A stretch of DNA of 64,000 nt from Boesenbergia rotunda (GCA_024364735.1 JAGFNQ010000198.1:250251-314250), one strand, 5' to 3'. Shown: positions 46,971-58,887, numbered from the stretch's first letter. A program made the numbers and translations. Notes: generated from the letters alone by a model not told the origin.

Positions 46971-47981
46971 TGCCATACTTCAGATGGTCACGAAGATACA
47001 GTTAGGGAAGAGGCAATAGATGCTGCAGGAATTTTCTGGAAACTAAGCAGATTTGGTAAATGATGTTCATTTTCAGTAATGGTTCCCCTGTGATTTCTCT
47101 GACGGGAGTTCTGCAGTGAATGTTGCTCTGGAATTTTCAGGTTGATGCTTAGGAAATATAAATGTTGTTGTGTGAAATTTGTTTTGGATTTGGTGGTGTT
47201 CTACATAGTAAATGCTTTGATGGTATGTTATGGTAGCTTTCTGTTTTTAGCGGTGGTTGCTTTGGAATGGATTGTATGATCGTTATAGAATTTCTGGTTA
47301 ATGTAGAGTGGAAGGGCTCTTTGGCTGGTTTGCTGCTGGTTTCCAGATTTGTCTATTGTGTTTTTGTGCCATATACAGCATACATAGGGAATTACTGTGC
47401 TTGAACAATAATTGTTTAATGTATTCTGTTGCTTGTTGGAGGTTTCGAGTATGGAGTAATGTTGGCTCCAGCTTTCTGTTGTGTCGAAGATTGATGTATT
47501 TTATGTTGGTTCTATGATCTATATCAGTAATTGCTATTTGGAGTTGTGTGATGGGGGCGTTCTGTTATGAGTAACTTTGCTCTTTAGTGAAGGTTTGATC
47601 TGAATTTGTCATGCTGATGCTGTACAATTTAAAATGTGGTTTGGTGTTGTATTTTGATGAAAAGTTACAGCAGTGGAGGCAGGAGTTATGCTGGTTGAAG
47701 GATGGATTGTTTAAGATTGTTTTTAGATTTATGGAGAATATGGAGTGGAAGGTTTCGTTGGCTTTATTTCTGGACTTCCGCAAGAATTAACTCCAGCTTT
47801 CTTCTGGTGACTGCGGAGAATGAAGTCGTATGCTTTTAATCCAGTTTTATAGTTTACTATCTTCTGTATTTTGTAAATCTGTTTGGGAGCTTTGTCATTC
47901 TGTATGAGAAGGTCAGGTTTGGCCCCCCTTCTAATACGGATTTTCCTTTTCAGGAATAAAATTTTCCTTTTTCAAAAAAAA
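46971..47981 (+). other. LINE 3' UTR and poly(A)
   Basis: No coding region; T/G-rich sequence with a TTGGTTTGCTGCTGG style, ending in TTTCAAAAAAAAAA just before the target-site copy at 47982. ORFs in this stretch are short and without family. Confidence 0.75.
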
Positions 47982-47996
47982 AAGTTGAAGATGAAT

Positions 47997-48430
47997 GTTC
48001 GTGTTTTGTCAAGATTGGTGTTGTGCACTTCAGGAGAACTCATCCATGTGTGTTTGCATGTGATTGTGATTGGTCCATGTAATTGGTGTGGTGTGATTGG
48101 TCCATGTAATTGGTTGATTAGTTGTGGATGTGGGTGTGAGTGATGCATGAACGTGTAATTGGTGTTGAATTGTGGTGGGCATGGTGTTTGCATGTACACG
48201 TGATTGGCTATGATGTTTACAAAGTCTCACCTCATAGAGGGAGAAATGTAATTGGTGGAGGGAAGGAGATAATGTTGTATACCCGTGTGCAAGGCATGGT
48301 GGTTGGATTGTTGGAGACTACCTCGCATGTTGAGGTAGCTGACTTCAAGTTTTGATTGTATTTTGCTCTTGTGGAGGGGGGTCACAACCTCCTGAAGCGT
48401 TTATAAATATTTACCTATTTCAAAAAAAAA
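47997..48430 (+). mobile_element. 3' end of the first (5'-truncated) LINE
   Basis: Continues from 30002 once the second LINE is removed. It contains a GTGATTGGTCCATGTAATTGG direct repeat (48060-48112) and ends TTACCTATTTCAAAAAAAAA, followed by TTGGCACC, the second copy of its likely target site. Confidence 0.75.
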
Positions 48431-48640
48431 TTGGCACCATCTGTGGGAACATACTCCTAACCTGGAATGTGACGACGGACTCCACCAGAAAACTTTCTGC
48501 CATCACCATGATCCCAAAAAATTTCAACAAAACAAAATGTCCTTACGTATAATATGGGAGCAAAAAATCCCCCACTTCAGTATTAAGCAACATCAAAAAC
48601 CTCAACTTCCAAATCACAAGGCTTCCTCTCATTAATTCTC
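48431..48640 (+). mobile_element. leader fragment of the gypsy-type element whose LTR is at 26493
   Basis: Begins TTGGCACCATCTGTGGGAAC, a common start of the internal region of plant gypsy elements. No gag is recognisable before the sequence changes, near 48640-48690, to copia-type sequence. Confidence 0.45.
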
Positions 48641-49793
48641 ATTTTTTTACATTATATTTTATCTTCTTTAATCATATTACATTTTCTAGAGGGCAAGCAA
48701 AGACCAAGACCCTAAGTAAGAAATGGATCCCTAAGGAGTACTTGGTAAACCCAATTAAAAAATATTTTTATTGGGTACCAAAGTCAATCCTCAACCATGT
48801 TGATTAAAGTTTCAAATTTTTGAAATTTGGTTGACTTGAGACATTAAGGGGGAGTATTTTAGCCCAAGTAAAAATTATTGATAAAATGGGCTAAATAGGA
48901 TGTACGTTTAATACATCTCATATTATTTTTATTTATGATTGCACTTATGCATATGAGATGTTAGGATGATACAAATAACCCATTTATGCTTGTGGCATTT
49001 TGATGAGTTATTGATGTATCATATTAGTGATAATAGACCAACTATGGGGAAAGCAAATGTTTAATTAATGGATATCTTGCCCATAGATCATAGTTGGACA
49101 TTTCAAATAATTTAAAAATATTTCTGTGTTTTAGTTGCTATGACATAGGTTTTCAAAACACATAGTTTCAAAACTAGGACTTAGTTTTGATACAAAGTTG
49201 GTTGTTTTCAAAGAATTTGAGCTTTGGTCAAAAAGTCAAACATATTTAGATTTTTCATAAAAATATATTTTTCTCTATTAGAAAACATCATAAGAAATAT
49301 GCTTGCAAAATTTTATAATTTTTTGAATTTTGGGCAATTTTTTATGCATTTATGAATTTCGGCTAAAAGGCTGAAATTTTTCAGACTGATATATATCAGT
49401 CGACTGGCCCAGGGGATAGTCGACTGAACTTTCTATAGATTGGCAATTCGAAGCCACCAGTCGACTGGTAGCTGACTTAGTCGACTGGCACTTGTATTTT
49501 TTGAATTCTAGGATTTTCAAAAAATAAAAAGGGATTTCTAGTTGATACCAAAGGGTAATATTGCTTGGAGCAACCTTTTTGATGGTGTCAAAGGGGGGAG
49601 AATTGAAAGCTTTAAGTTAGATTTTAACTTAATTCTTTATGGTTGTGCTAAAATTAAAAATTATGTGTTAAGACATAAGTTAAGGGGGAGGATGCATGTT
49701 TATCCTTCTTAATTTTCTATGCTTTTAATTTTCAATTGTTATCTTTATACCTAACTTAAACATATTGTCACACATCATAAAGGGGAAGATTAT
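48641..49793 (+). mobile_element. 3' internal tail of a copia-type element
   Basis: An open piece near 48716-48806 reads like the K-W-I-P-K-E-Y-L ... Y-W-V-P-K-S block seen in SIRE-type copia elements. It is followed by a GGGGGAGTATTTTAG run and a non-coding tail with GTCGAC motifs (49395-49490). A polypurine tract (AAAGGGGAAGATTA, about 49780-49793) precedes the LTR. The left boundary is approximate. Confidence 0.6.
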
Positions 49794-50762
49794 TGATGCA
49801 ATCAACCCAAGTGTGATCGAGTAGATCATAGGGTTTGATGGTGTGTCAATATAATTAAGTTAGGTTTTTTATGTTGATTTGATATGTGTGCTTTAGTCGT
49901 GCAGGACTTGGTAAATCACACTTGTAGTAACGAAGTGTAACATCCGAGGGACGAGAGCCAAGGAAGAGGACTTCAAGGGCAAGCCGAGGAAGTAGACTTC
50001 AAAGTCATACACGAAGGATGGCATGGAGGCAAGCCGCGGGCTTGTGTGAGCATCCGAGGGACGAGAGCCGAAGGAAGATAACTTCAAGGAGCAAGCCAAG
50101 GAAGTGGACCTCAAGGCATACGCGAAGGATGAACTTCGGAGTGAGGTTGAGTGAATTTGTAAGCTGGGCAGTCTACTGCCCGATGAAGCAGTCGACTGCT
50201 AGCGCAGAGTGGAAACTCACAAAAAGATCAGTCGACTAGTCCAGGCACCAGTCGACTGGTCTGCTTTAAAATAGAGTCGTTATCTGGGTATCAGTCGACT
50301 GGCCCTGGGGGCAGTCGACTGATGTCGGGGCTGGGTTGTTTGTTTAACAGCTCTCTCCACTATTTAAGTGGGAGCTTGAGACTTGGAGAAGGTTAGCTCT
50401 TCATTGTATGATCTTCTCCTAAGTGCTCAAGTCTCAAGCTCCAAATTCTAAATCTTCCTCCCAAACCCTAGCTCCATCTTGTAAGGAGGAAGAAGGATTG
50501 TGAGAGGTTGTTCTCCACTTAGAAGGAGAAAGATTTAATCGGAGATTACCGGCGCGTGATTCACTGAAGGATCAAGGGTTCGTCCACCTCAAGGACACGC
50601 TGTGGAGTAGGAGCAAGCAATCTCCGAACCACGTAACCGGTAATATGTTAGCATTGATTCAATTATTAGTTTAAGCTTCCGTGTGTGCTATCATTGTAGG
50701 GAGAGAAATTGAATTAGGGTGACCGAGCTATTCACCCCCCTCTAGCCGTGCCATCGATCCCA
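49794..50762 (+). mobile_element. 3' LTR of the copia-type element, 969 bp
   Basis: Starts TGATGCAATCAACCC after the polypurine tract and ends CATCGATCCCA. It contains the palindrome AGCAGTCGACTGCT near 50185 and several further AGTCGACTG sites up to 50325, then a CTATTTAAGTGG TATA-like box near 50352. Its general layout and the CACCCCCCTCTAGC end match the LTRs at 57878 and 61652, so they are relatives. Confidence 0.75.
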
Positions 50763-51658
50763 ATAGTAAGTACCCCTGGTTGGTTTTGATGTGATCAACC
50801 GATTTAAGTTAAGCCCTAATGTATTTAACCCTGTGTCTAAGTGTATAGGAACGCAGGAAGTCATGCGAAAGACGCAATGGTCGAGAAAGATGGCACGGAA
50901 AGGGAGCCGACAGATTCGGTGCATCCGAGGGACGTGGAGCTCTGCGGAAGAGTACGCCGGTGGAGCGAGAAGGACGCGTGCAGTGTCCGAGGGACAAGAA
51001 TCCAGGAGGATTGACGCTCGAGGGGCGAAATGCCAGAATCAAGTTCGGGTGAGCCTAACTCCGGTTAGCCAGAAATCACCCAAGAAGGCGAAGCGAGTCA
51101 AGCCGGATGCTAGTCAACATTGGCTGACCAAACTGCATCCTGGGCGCTCGTAGGCTCACAGGCTCCTGATAGATCAGGCACCTATGTTGTCTCAGGCGCC
51201 CTAGAAGGGTGTTTTAGCAATTTGCGAGAGTTGGCTTTGGATAAAGCTTAGGCGTGCCACGTGTCAGGTGCCCAAGCCCACTCAGGCGCCTGTGATGTAT
51301 CAGGCGCCCAAGAAGGCTTCCTTAGCCGTTTGCGACCGTTGGCTTTGGATAAAGCCTCGGGCCACGTGTCGGGCGCCCTAGACCTGTCACGTCAGCAAAC
51401 GGGTAATTCTTCTCGGGGCTATAAATAGACCCCCGAAGCTCAGTTCAATTAATTCATTCACTTGTAAAATTTCTAAAGTCTAGCGTGCTTTTGTTGTATG
51501 ACTTCTCCACCATAAAGAGATTTTTATTGAGCGTCCATTTCCTTGGAAGCAACGTTCTTAGTTGCGACCAAGTTCCTTTTGAAAAGACAAGTGCTTCCAC
51601 TTTATTTATTTTATATCTGTCTACTCACCCCCTCTAGCCGGGCTAACCCGATCCAACA
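50763..51658 (+). mobile_element. LTR or LTR fragment of another copia-type element
   Basis: TGGTTTTGATGTGATCAACC near the left and CACCCCCTCTAGCCGGGCTAA ... ATCCAACA at the right end are LTR-like termini. A TATA box GGCTATAAATAGACC lies at about 51417-51431, preceded by a cluster of CAGGCGCC motifs (51150-51370). It abuts the end of a gag frame at 51659. No clear target duplication, so it may be truncated on the left. Confidence 0.6.
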
Positions 51659-52474
51659 TCAAAGTCCTTTGGGGGCTTCCTGATTAGTGAACGGAAGAAA
51701 TCACCTTCCTGTAATCCTTGAGAAAACACACTGATGAGAACCTCAGGGGTGGCGGTCGGCACATCCATAGCCACCCCGTTGAACCTCTTGATGTGGGCTC
51801 GGAGTGATTCCTTTGGTCGCTGTTTTAATGCGAATAGGTTGAGGTCGGTCTTATAATGCCTCCGACTGCTCGCTATGTGTTGCATGAACAACCTTTTGAG
51901 ATCCTCAAAACTTGACACGGACCCATTTGGGAGCCGATCGAACCATCGCTGAGGTGGTCCCGATAGGGTTGTCAAGAAAGCACGGCACTTGACGCCCTCG
52001 GGATACTGATGAAGTAAGGCGGAGCTTTTGAACTTCATGAGGTGCTCCTCAGGATCGTTGGTCCCCGAGTATTCTGGGATGGTAAAGAATCGGAGATGTT
52101 TGGGTACCGGATCCTCAAGGATATGCAAGGAGAACGGGCAACGTGATGGGGGAGTCGGTGTGGGGTTGGCTATGCCCTTTCCCTTATCCAAACATTGTCG
52201 GTGTGTCTGACTGAATGCGGATGCCTCTACGGGATTAGAGTGAGCCTCGTCCCCTCTAGCTCGGTAGAATGCATGGGGGAAGGGATTGAAACACCTTCTG
52301 GTCGGGCGGCATTCCCCGACTCGCCGAGTTGCCTACGACCGAGGGCTCGAGAAATCGAGTTGCTAGGCTACTCGCATGTAAAGGCAACTGGGGGGTCTTC
52401 TGGGCTCGAGCAACCATTAGGAACTTGTATTCCTCGGGTGTAATCGTGACTGTCACTCGGTTGGGATCTTCCAT
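51659..52474 (-). pseudogene. gypsy gag (Retrotrans_gag), partial
   Basis: Starts at the ATG 52474 (MEDPNRVTVTITPEEY). A frameshift between 52260 and 52190 leads into the segment that ends at 51659, with a classic gag capsid pattern: Y-S-G-T-N-D-P-E-E-H, A-F-L-T-T-L-S-G-P-P-Q-R-W-F, L-x-x-x-F-M-Q-H, L-x-x-L-K-Q-R-P-K-E-S-L-R and F-S-Q-G-L-Q-E-G-x-F. The type is that of Tat/Athila-like plant gypsy elements (inference). It stops at the LTR fragment on its left, so pol is missing. Confidence 0.8.
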
Positions 52475-53436
52475 CTTGCACTCTCAATCAGGTGAAATGC
52501 CCTTCTTCTAGAGTCAAAAATGATCCTGTTGAAGAGCGATGTGAACTCCCAAGAGCGAAGTGGCACCGAGAACTGCTCTAGCTGGCGCCCTTCCTGCCAA
52601 TAAAGATGACCTTCAGTAACCCACCGGAAGAATTCCCCGGCAAGGCCCTCCGATGATCAAGTCAGTATCTGGTGGAGAAGATGAAAACTGGAGAAAGAAA
52701 CTATAGCTGAAATGTCTCGCGCGCACCTGTGGGTGAAGGGAGGAGAGTCTTATATAGCCGGGGGAGTCGATAGTCTCTGTCATGCTTCTGCCACATTTTG
52801 TCTTATGTGGGGACAAGATTAGGGATCACTGTCAGCTAGTCGATCGACGCTGCCCCATCCTGGCATACGCAGGGGCGCCGTAGTATAGGTTGCCATAGCT
52901 TGTCAGGCAGGTACTGTACCAGCGGCATATTCGCGATTCACACACGAGTGGTGTCAAGCCCGAGTCGACTTGTGCCGACTTTGGTACAAACTTTATTAGT
53001 GCGGTGTTACAAGGGTAGGTACTGCCTCAGATAGTGACAACTCCCGAGTCGGAGCGCACCAAAATGGGTGCGCTGACCGGCTATACCGAGTGACGCCTAG
53101 CTATGCTGCTAATGACATACCAATTGGAGTATTTGTGCCACGTCAAGTCATGGGGTATTCGGTCCTAGCTCAGTAGACTCGTCCCTTGGAAAACAAAATT
53201 ATGACATAAGGAGTGTGTCGAGCGGCTGATCTTAAGCCGAGCATTCGGCTTTTCCAGGCGAGTCTAGTTTAGACTACACCCGATTAGCCCTCTAGTCGGG
53301 TGATCCGACCCGAGTGGGACTCGGGCCCGTGGCCCCGGTCTGCCACGTCGGGTTGTCAGAGCTACCGTGACCATAACCTATCCTTATGAGGTGTCAGGCT
53401 GGCCGACCGGGCTACACAAAAGCTAGGTCGGGCTCA
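52475..53436 (-). mobile_element. leader and 5' LTR of the minus-strand gypsy element
   Basis: On the minus strand a TATA box (GCTATATAAGAC) lies at about 52747-52758, upstream of the gag start at 52474. The minus-strand start of the LTR is TGAGCCCGACCTAGC at 53436, where homology to the receptor gene begins. The LTR/leader boundary is probably in 52560-52620 and is not certain. No tRNA-Met primer-binding site is seen. Confidence 0.6.
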
Positions 53437-53918
53437 TCAAGATTTTGAAGCAGACCTTTTGAAATGAAATTTGAGAATCAGAGTGGAATTGTTCTTGAGA
53501 GTCCTACTCCATATAGATATAGTGTATCCAAATGTGTTTGGGATTGAATCCACGAGGGACACTTACCTCTCAAATGATAGAAACTCGTAACAATTTCAGA
53601 GGCATTAAAGGGGGGAAGCCAATCATGCGATAGAACGACATTCATATTGTTAAAAGATATATTCAAATACCACAAGCTATCTAGCATGCAAGTTGAGAAA
53701 AGTGAGCCTCAGACATGTGACCGGACCTTGAAGAGAAATTGAGGAGAGAGAGGTCCAGTTCCAATAAGTGAGCTAACAGTCCAAGCTGGATTCAAATTAT
53801 TGTCAGCAATGCATAAGGATGATAACACTGCTCGTTGTGGACAATTAGATAAGCCATCATGCAGATCTGCTAACTCTCCATTGATATTGTTCAATGACAA
53901 ATATTGTACGCTTAGGTT
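53437..53918 (-). pseudogene. receptor-like protein relic B (LRR region)
   Basis: Aligns with 20552-21035 of the intact receptor gene. Two ORFs (53478-53687 and 53709-53900) preserve LRR peptide such as W-Y-L-N-I-S-F-N-N-M and DWLPPFNA, and NNINGELADL. Frameshifts and stops separate them. It is on the minus strand like the intact gene. Its left edge lies at the LTR end 53436 and its right edge at the next LTR (TGTCACG at 53919). Confidence 0.88.
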
Positions 53919-53943
53919 GTCACGTCATGAGACACCGCTCGTC

Positions 53944-53974
<31 letters not shown>

Positions 53975-56571
53975 ACCCAGACAGCTATTCCCACGGCCAA
54001 TGGACATTTCCAAAAAAAAGAAAACAAAGGGGACTCTCCCGAAACTCGCACCCCCGGAGATGGGGCTGAAACAAACCAAAACAAGCTAACGTAAAACAAA
54101 GCGCAATCATAACACTAAATAAAACTATGTACCGGTACGCCTTACGACAACAAAACAAACAAGACAGTCCAAGTCATCACAAAGTAAAATAAACATGACC
54201 GAAAGATAACAATCTGGCAATATCTAGGAAATACAATGCATCGTCCAAACACACTGCAAAACACGTAGATTCTCCTCGACATGACAAAACTGGGACGGCT
54301 GCTGGGATCTCTAGTACGATCAACCTAAGAAAAATAAAGAGCCAACGGTGTGGGTTCAAAGAACTTAGCGGATATCTCAGTAGCTATGCATATTAGGCCA
54401 TACTAACAATATTAATCATGCCATACAGAAACATAGATAATAAGAAAATAATCATAACTGAGCAGCAGGTAAGTAAAAACATACTGTCACCAATGCATAC
54501 TGGGTCTCTTTTATGTGCATGTCAAACATATGCAACATCTAAGGGTATCAAGCACAAGCAAATGCAATAATGTGTATGCTTATGATGCAATGACATGGTC
54601 ACCCCTGCGGTTGGTCAGACATCGTCACTGACAACAAGGAAAAGTTGAATGGCAAACCAACCTCCGATGTAGAGATGTGACAACCGTACGCACTATGCCA
54701 TCACTGCTCCTGAGCGACCGAGTGGACGGGATGTTGTCGGAGAAACCAATCTGAAAACCCCATGTCATATTAGAGAGCTAACTCTCTCATCTCCTCTCAA
54801 AACCAAGTTGTGGAGGGACCCCTGCCTGTTACCACGCTCCAACGTTCACTAACCCATGAATGCAAGAGTGGAGCAGTACAGAGCACACTACCCACACTCC
54901 GATAACCCCTAACCCATTAGTGGCCATGTGAGTACGCCATGAATGACTGACGACCTGACTCGTCAACAAGGGAGTAAGGGTCGACAGTTGTGCAACAATG
55001 CAAGATGATGCGTGATGCTGATCAAGATGATCATCCGCTATCTAACCACCTATCATCTATATGAGATGCAAAGATCCAAGGTGATTATGCATCATATCCT
55101 AAATCCTAAGAATAGGTATAGTGTGTATCACACATGCAACCCAGTAAAAGAAACTAATTAATAAAATATACTGGAGTACCACATGGATATCCTGTGGTAA
55201 TTAAGCATACTGAACATTAGAGGTAATGAAACACAACACTACTATTACTATAGCAAATTATGCACAAATATATCATTTAGAAATAGGATAGAGATACCCG
55301 TCTCCGATGTTGTAGTTCGTAGGCAAAGAGAAAACTCCCACGTCAAATATAGTCTGCAACAAATTAATCAAACACGCCTTGCATCAGATGCCCAATGTGT
55401 AGCTAATAAAGTAAAATAATAAACTACCTCGCTAAACAACTACTCTAGTTAACCAATATCAACCCTAATTATTTAGTTAGCCCAAAATAAATAATAATCT
55501 ATCAACGAACCTTACTAATAAGGTTGAGTTCTACTATTTTACATACGAAAACACTCACACCCAACCCAAAACCTCAACTCCCTCCCAGTAGAATCAAAAG
55601 GAAAATAGCTCACCAAATCCTATCCAAGGAAATTCTTCTCCTTTACACAGCTCACAGTGAGAGAACAAGGAAAAGAGGAGGAAAACAACACTGACATCAT
55701 GGTTTTCTAAACATGACACACATAGAACTACAATATATTTACAGTAAAAATAATTTATTAGTATTCCTCCCTAAACCACTACAATTTGCAGCACTCAAAC
55801 CAATAGAATAGGGCAAGAATAGTAGCAAATGCACATCACTATGGATAACCCCAAAACACAAATTCAAATTGCCACAACATGCGCCCATGTATCAAAACCA
55901 TATTAGGTTTTCAGAGAAACGTTGTCACACAAAGCATACTCCTCTAAATTCTGATTACAAACGGAATGAGCCCTTATGAATTCTCATCGCAACTCAACAA
56001 CACATTAGGAAGAAGTAGACATTGATCAGAATCTACAACACTATCTAAATCGATATCAAAGTGGCTAGAGGAAACTCATAGAAATATCTCGAGGTCAAAG
56101 AATAACTAGAACTTATCCCAAACCGAGTCTCGTCGGCAACCGTCAAGACAACCCCGCACCGCGAGGAAGTAGATCGGCAAGGAAGGAGGAAAGAGGTGTC
56201 GGCTGCTCGCTTTGGTGCTAGGACTGGCGAAGGAGGCGTGAGAGGAAATCAGAAAGATAGAGGAAATCGCCTAGCTTTGGACTGTAGTTAGGGCAAGGAG
56301 AGGAAATGGAAAGGCAAAGGGGAGGAGTTTGCTTTGATTTCGCAAATAAAGGGGAAAAGACCTCGAGCAATTAAAGGGAAAGAGTCCTTCGATTTTTGCA
56401 TCCATGACACTCTGTGTTTTGAAATTAAAAGGGAAAACACATTTTCCATTTAATCCTCTAATTCTAGGCATTTGCCACCTAACCCTCTTCTTTAGGCCTT
56501 TATCTATTTAGACCCTACAAATTTAGTAAATTATGATTAAGCCCTCAATTTTTGAATTGCCATTTTTAACA
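53919..56571 (-). mobile_element. 3' LTR of a second minus-strand chromovirus, 2653 bp
   Basis: Starts TGTCACGTCATGAGAC, contains the GTACCGGTACG block of this family and ends CATTTTTAACA. It is followed by TTTTTCCCCACTAACAAAAA, the complement of the polypurine tract, as at 33420. It is more diverged from the LTRs at 30796 and 38914 than those two are from each other. It interrupts receptor relic B. A (TA)n run lies at 53945-53974. Confidence 0.88.
53945..53974. repeat. (TA)n microsatellite
   Basis: About 14-15 uninterrupted TA units inside the LTR, near its plus-strand start. Confidence 0.95.
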
Positions 56572-57877
56572 TTTTTCCCCACTAACAAAAATTTGGTCCC
56601 CAAATTTATTATTTACCATCAACAGCTACTATCAACGTACTTGTAGAGTACATGCTGTACAAAAGTAATTAAACATACCTCAGGTAAATAAATGGGGGTA
56701 TCGAGCTCTGATAGTATCCTCGAGCTCTCATGTAGCCACCTCATCCGAATGATGTTGCCATCCAACCTTAACTAGTCGGATTGTCTTGTTCCGCAGCTGA
56801 CGCTCTCTGTGACTCAGAATCCGCACCGGAATCTCCTCATAGGTAGCGTCAGGCTGGAGTGGAACGAACACATCTGATAAAATATGGCCTAGATTTGGCA
56901 CGTATCTCCTCAACATGGATACATGTAATACGTTGTGAACACCCGTAATAGATGGTGAGAGAGCTAATCGGTAAGCTACAACTCCGATCCTCTCCTGAAT
57001 CTGGAAAGGTCCAATATACCGCCGAGTTAACTTACCTTTGAGGTCAAATCTCTTCACTCCATTAGTGGGTGATACTCACAGAAAGACATAATCACCAATA
57101 GAGAACTCCAGAGGTCTCCGTCTCTTATCAGCGTAACTCTTCTGGCGGTCATGTGCCTCGGACATCCTTTGTCTGATGGTACGTACTAATTCTGCCTCAT
57201 GTTGTGCTCTCTGAGGCCCTACTAGCTGAGATTCCCCGACCTCATTCCAAAGGATGGGTGTCCTGCACGCCCTACCATACAACGCTTCATATGGTGCAAT
57301 CTGAATCACCGAATAATAGCCGTTGTTGTAGGCGAACTCAACCAGGTGCAAATGGTCCTCCCAGCTACCCCCGAAATTCATCACACATGATCGCAATAAG
57401 TCCTCTAACGTCTGAATAGTACGCTCGGACTATCCATCTGTCTGAGGATGAAAAGCAGTGCTGAAACGGAGCTCTGTGCCTATGGCCCTCTGCAAACTCT
57501 GCCAGAAATGGGAGGTAAACCGCGGATCTCTATCAGAAATAATACTCAGAGGAACACCGTGAAGTATGACTATCTATCGGCAATATAACTCTGCCAACCT
57601 GTCTAGGGAATCAGTCCTCCAAATTGCTAGGAAATGTGAAGATTTGGTTAATTGATAATTGCATCATGGCCTCTTCTGGTTCTCGGTAGTCTCACAATGA
57701 AGTCCATGGTAATGTGTTCCCACTTCCACTCTGGAATGGGAATCCTTTGAAGCAATCTAGCCAATCTCTGGTGCTTAGTCTTAACCTGCTGGCAAACAAG
57801 ACATCTAGCTACGAAATCTGTGATGTCTTTCTTCATACCGTTCCACCAGTAGGAACGTCTCAAATCACAGTACATAC
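56572..57877 (-). pseudogene. second chromovirus, integrase and C-terminal end
   Basis: Minus-strand pieces: integrase zinc region and core start (57917-57648 in the unbroken track, real to 57877: CLVCQQVK, WEHITMDFI), a block with Y-N-N-G-Y-Y and E-A-L-Y-G-R (57396-57076), and the C-terminal part (57057-56728: KGKLTRRYIGPF, RLVKVGW). Frameshifts and stops separate them. The element continues at 62653 on the other side of a nested insertion. Confidence 0.88.
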
Positions 57878-58873
57878 TGTTGGAGCAATCGGCCCTAAGA
57901 TGGTCCGGAGTAACCATAGGTTTTGATGTTTGGGCAAAGGGTTTAAGTTAGATTTTCCCTTTTTATCTCATATGTGTATGTTGAGTGTGCAGGTTGTGCA
58001 GGTTACATATATGGACTTGACTGGACGACCTCGGTATGGTGAAGGGCGGCATGGAGACAAGCTGGAGGCTTGTGTGCACCCGAGGGACCTTGGAGAGCAG
58101 GGACGATGAGCTGAAGGGCCCGGACTTCGAGGCATGCGTGAAGGATGGCATGGAGGCAAGCTGGAGGTTTGCGTGCATCCGAGGGACGGGAGCCGAAGAT
58201 GAAGAGGGCGTGAAGGCAACAGTAGAGGCTGCTGTGGAGGAGTCAGTCGAGTCGTGAGGGTACGAGTGCGAGTGAAATATACTCGGGCAGGAAAATCCTA
58301 GGTGAGTGAGTAGGGCAGTCGACTGCCCTTGGGGAAGTCGACTGATAAAACTCACAGAAGGGTACTGGCCTGGGACCAGTCGACTGCCCTGGGGGCAGTC
58401 GATTGGTAGGTGGCTGGTGAGCTGGCAAATTCGAACGTTGGGAGTGTCAACGGTCGAATTTGGCTGGCACTAGTCGACTGCCCTGGGGGCAGTCGACTGG
58501 TAGTGAGAAATCAGCCCCGAGTCCTATTTAAAGAGGACTTCGTGGTGGCTGAGTTTCTTGACGAGTTTGGTCTTGGTTAAAAGCCAAACAGTAGTCTTTG
58601 TGCTCAGAGGTTCTCAAGGTGTTGTGGTGAGGTTTCTCCACCCACAAGGAGCGATGAGAGCTAGCCGGAGGTTATCCGGGGTTTGATCCACCGACGGATT
58701 GTTGGATTAGTCACCCGACCGGGGTGGATACCAACTAAAATTGCCGTGTTAGCATTGGTTAGTGATTTTATTATTGTTTTACTATTATTTCCGTTGTACA
58801 AACTAACCGTGTAGGAACAAGAAAGGGGTGAAACGCTATTCACCCCCCTCTAGCATACAAAACGATCCTAACA
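57878..58873 (+). mobile_element. 5' LTR of the gag-only element
   Basis: TATA-like box CCTATTTAAAGAGG near 58523-58536. Upstream of it is a cluster of palindromes centred on GTCGAC: a 16-bp one at 58313-58328 and an almost perfect hairpin at 58471-58500. It differs from the 3' LTR by scattered substitutions. Confidence 0.93.
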
Positions 58874-58875
58874 AT

Positions 58876-58887
58876 TGGTATCAGAGC
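58876..58887 (+). other. primer-binding site of the gag-only element
   Basis: TGGTATCAGAGC, two bases after the LTR end. It identifies the left LTR as the 5' one and primes from initiator tRNA-Met. Confidence 0.93.

Larger units (their letters stand above)
30003..47981 (+). mobile_element. L1-type LINE, near full-length, split by a chromovirus
   Basis: The 15-bp direct repeat AAGTTGAAGATGAAT flanks it at 29988-30002 and 47982-47996, and a short poly(A) precedes the right copy. Without the 10.76-kb gypsy insert and its 5-bp duplication it is about 7.2 kb, close to full length for a plant L1. It carries ORF1 (30251-30795 and 41557-42919) and ORF2 (42919-about 46970), then a 3' UTR of about 1 kb. 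It was inserted in the 3' part of another, 5'-truncated LINE. Confidence 0.9.

Noticed and set aside
49395..50325. GTCGAC (SalI) sites as cloning or linker artefacts
   Set aside because: They are embedded in longer conserved arms, recur at equivalent places in paired LTRs and vary by substitutions, as genomic repeats do.
8576..53436. A single giant element with LTRs at 8576 and 52475-53436
   Set aside because: The termini and bodies of the two LTRs do not match (TGTTCCGG/CCCCATCA versus TGAGCCCG on the minus strand) and the flanking five bases differ.
58036..58257. Short ORFs repeated at 61704-62030 (and 57963-58355 / 61777-62128 on the other strand)
   Set aside because: They are equivalent places in the two LTRs of the gag-only element, without a recognisable domain.
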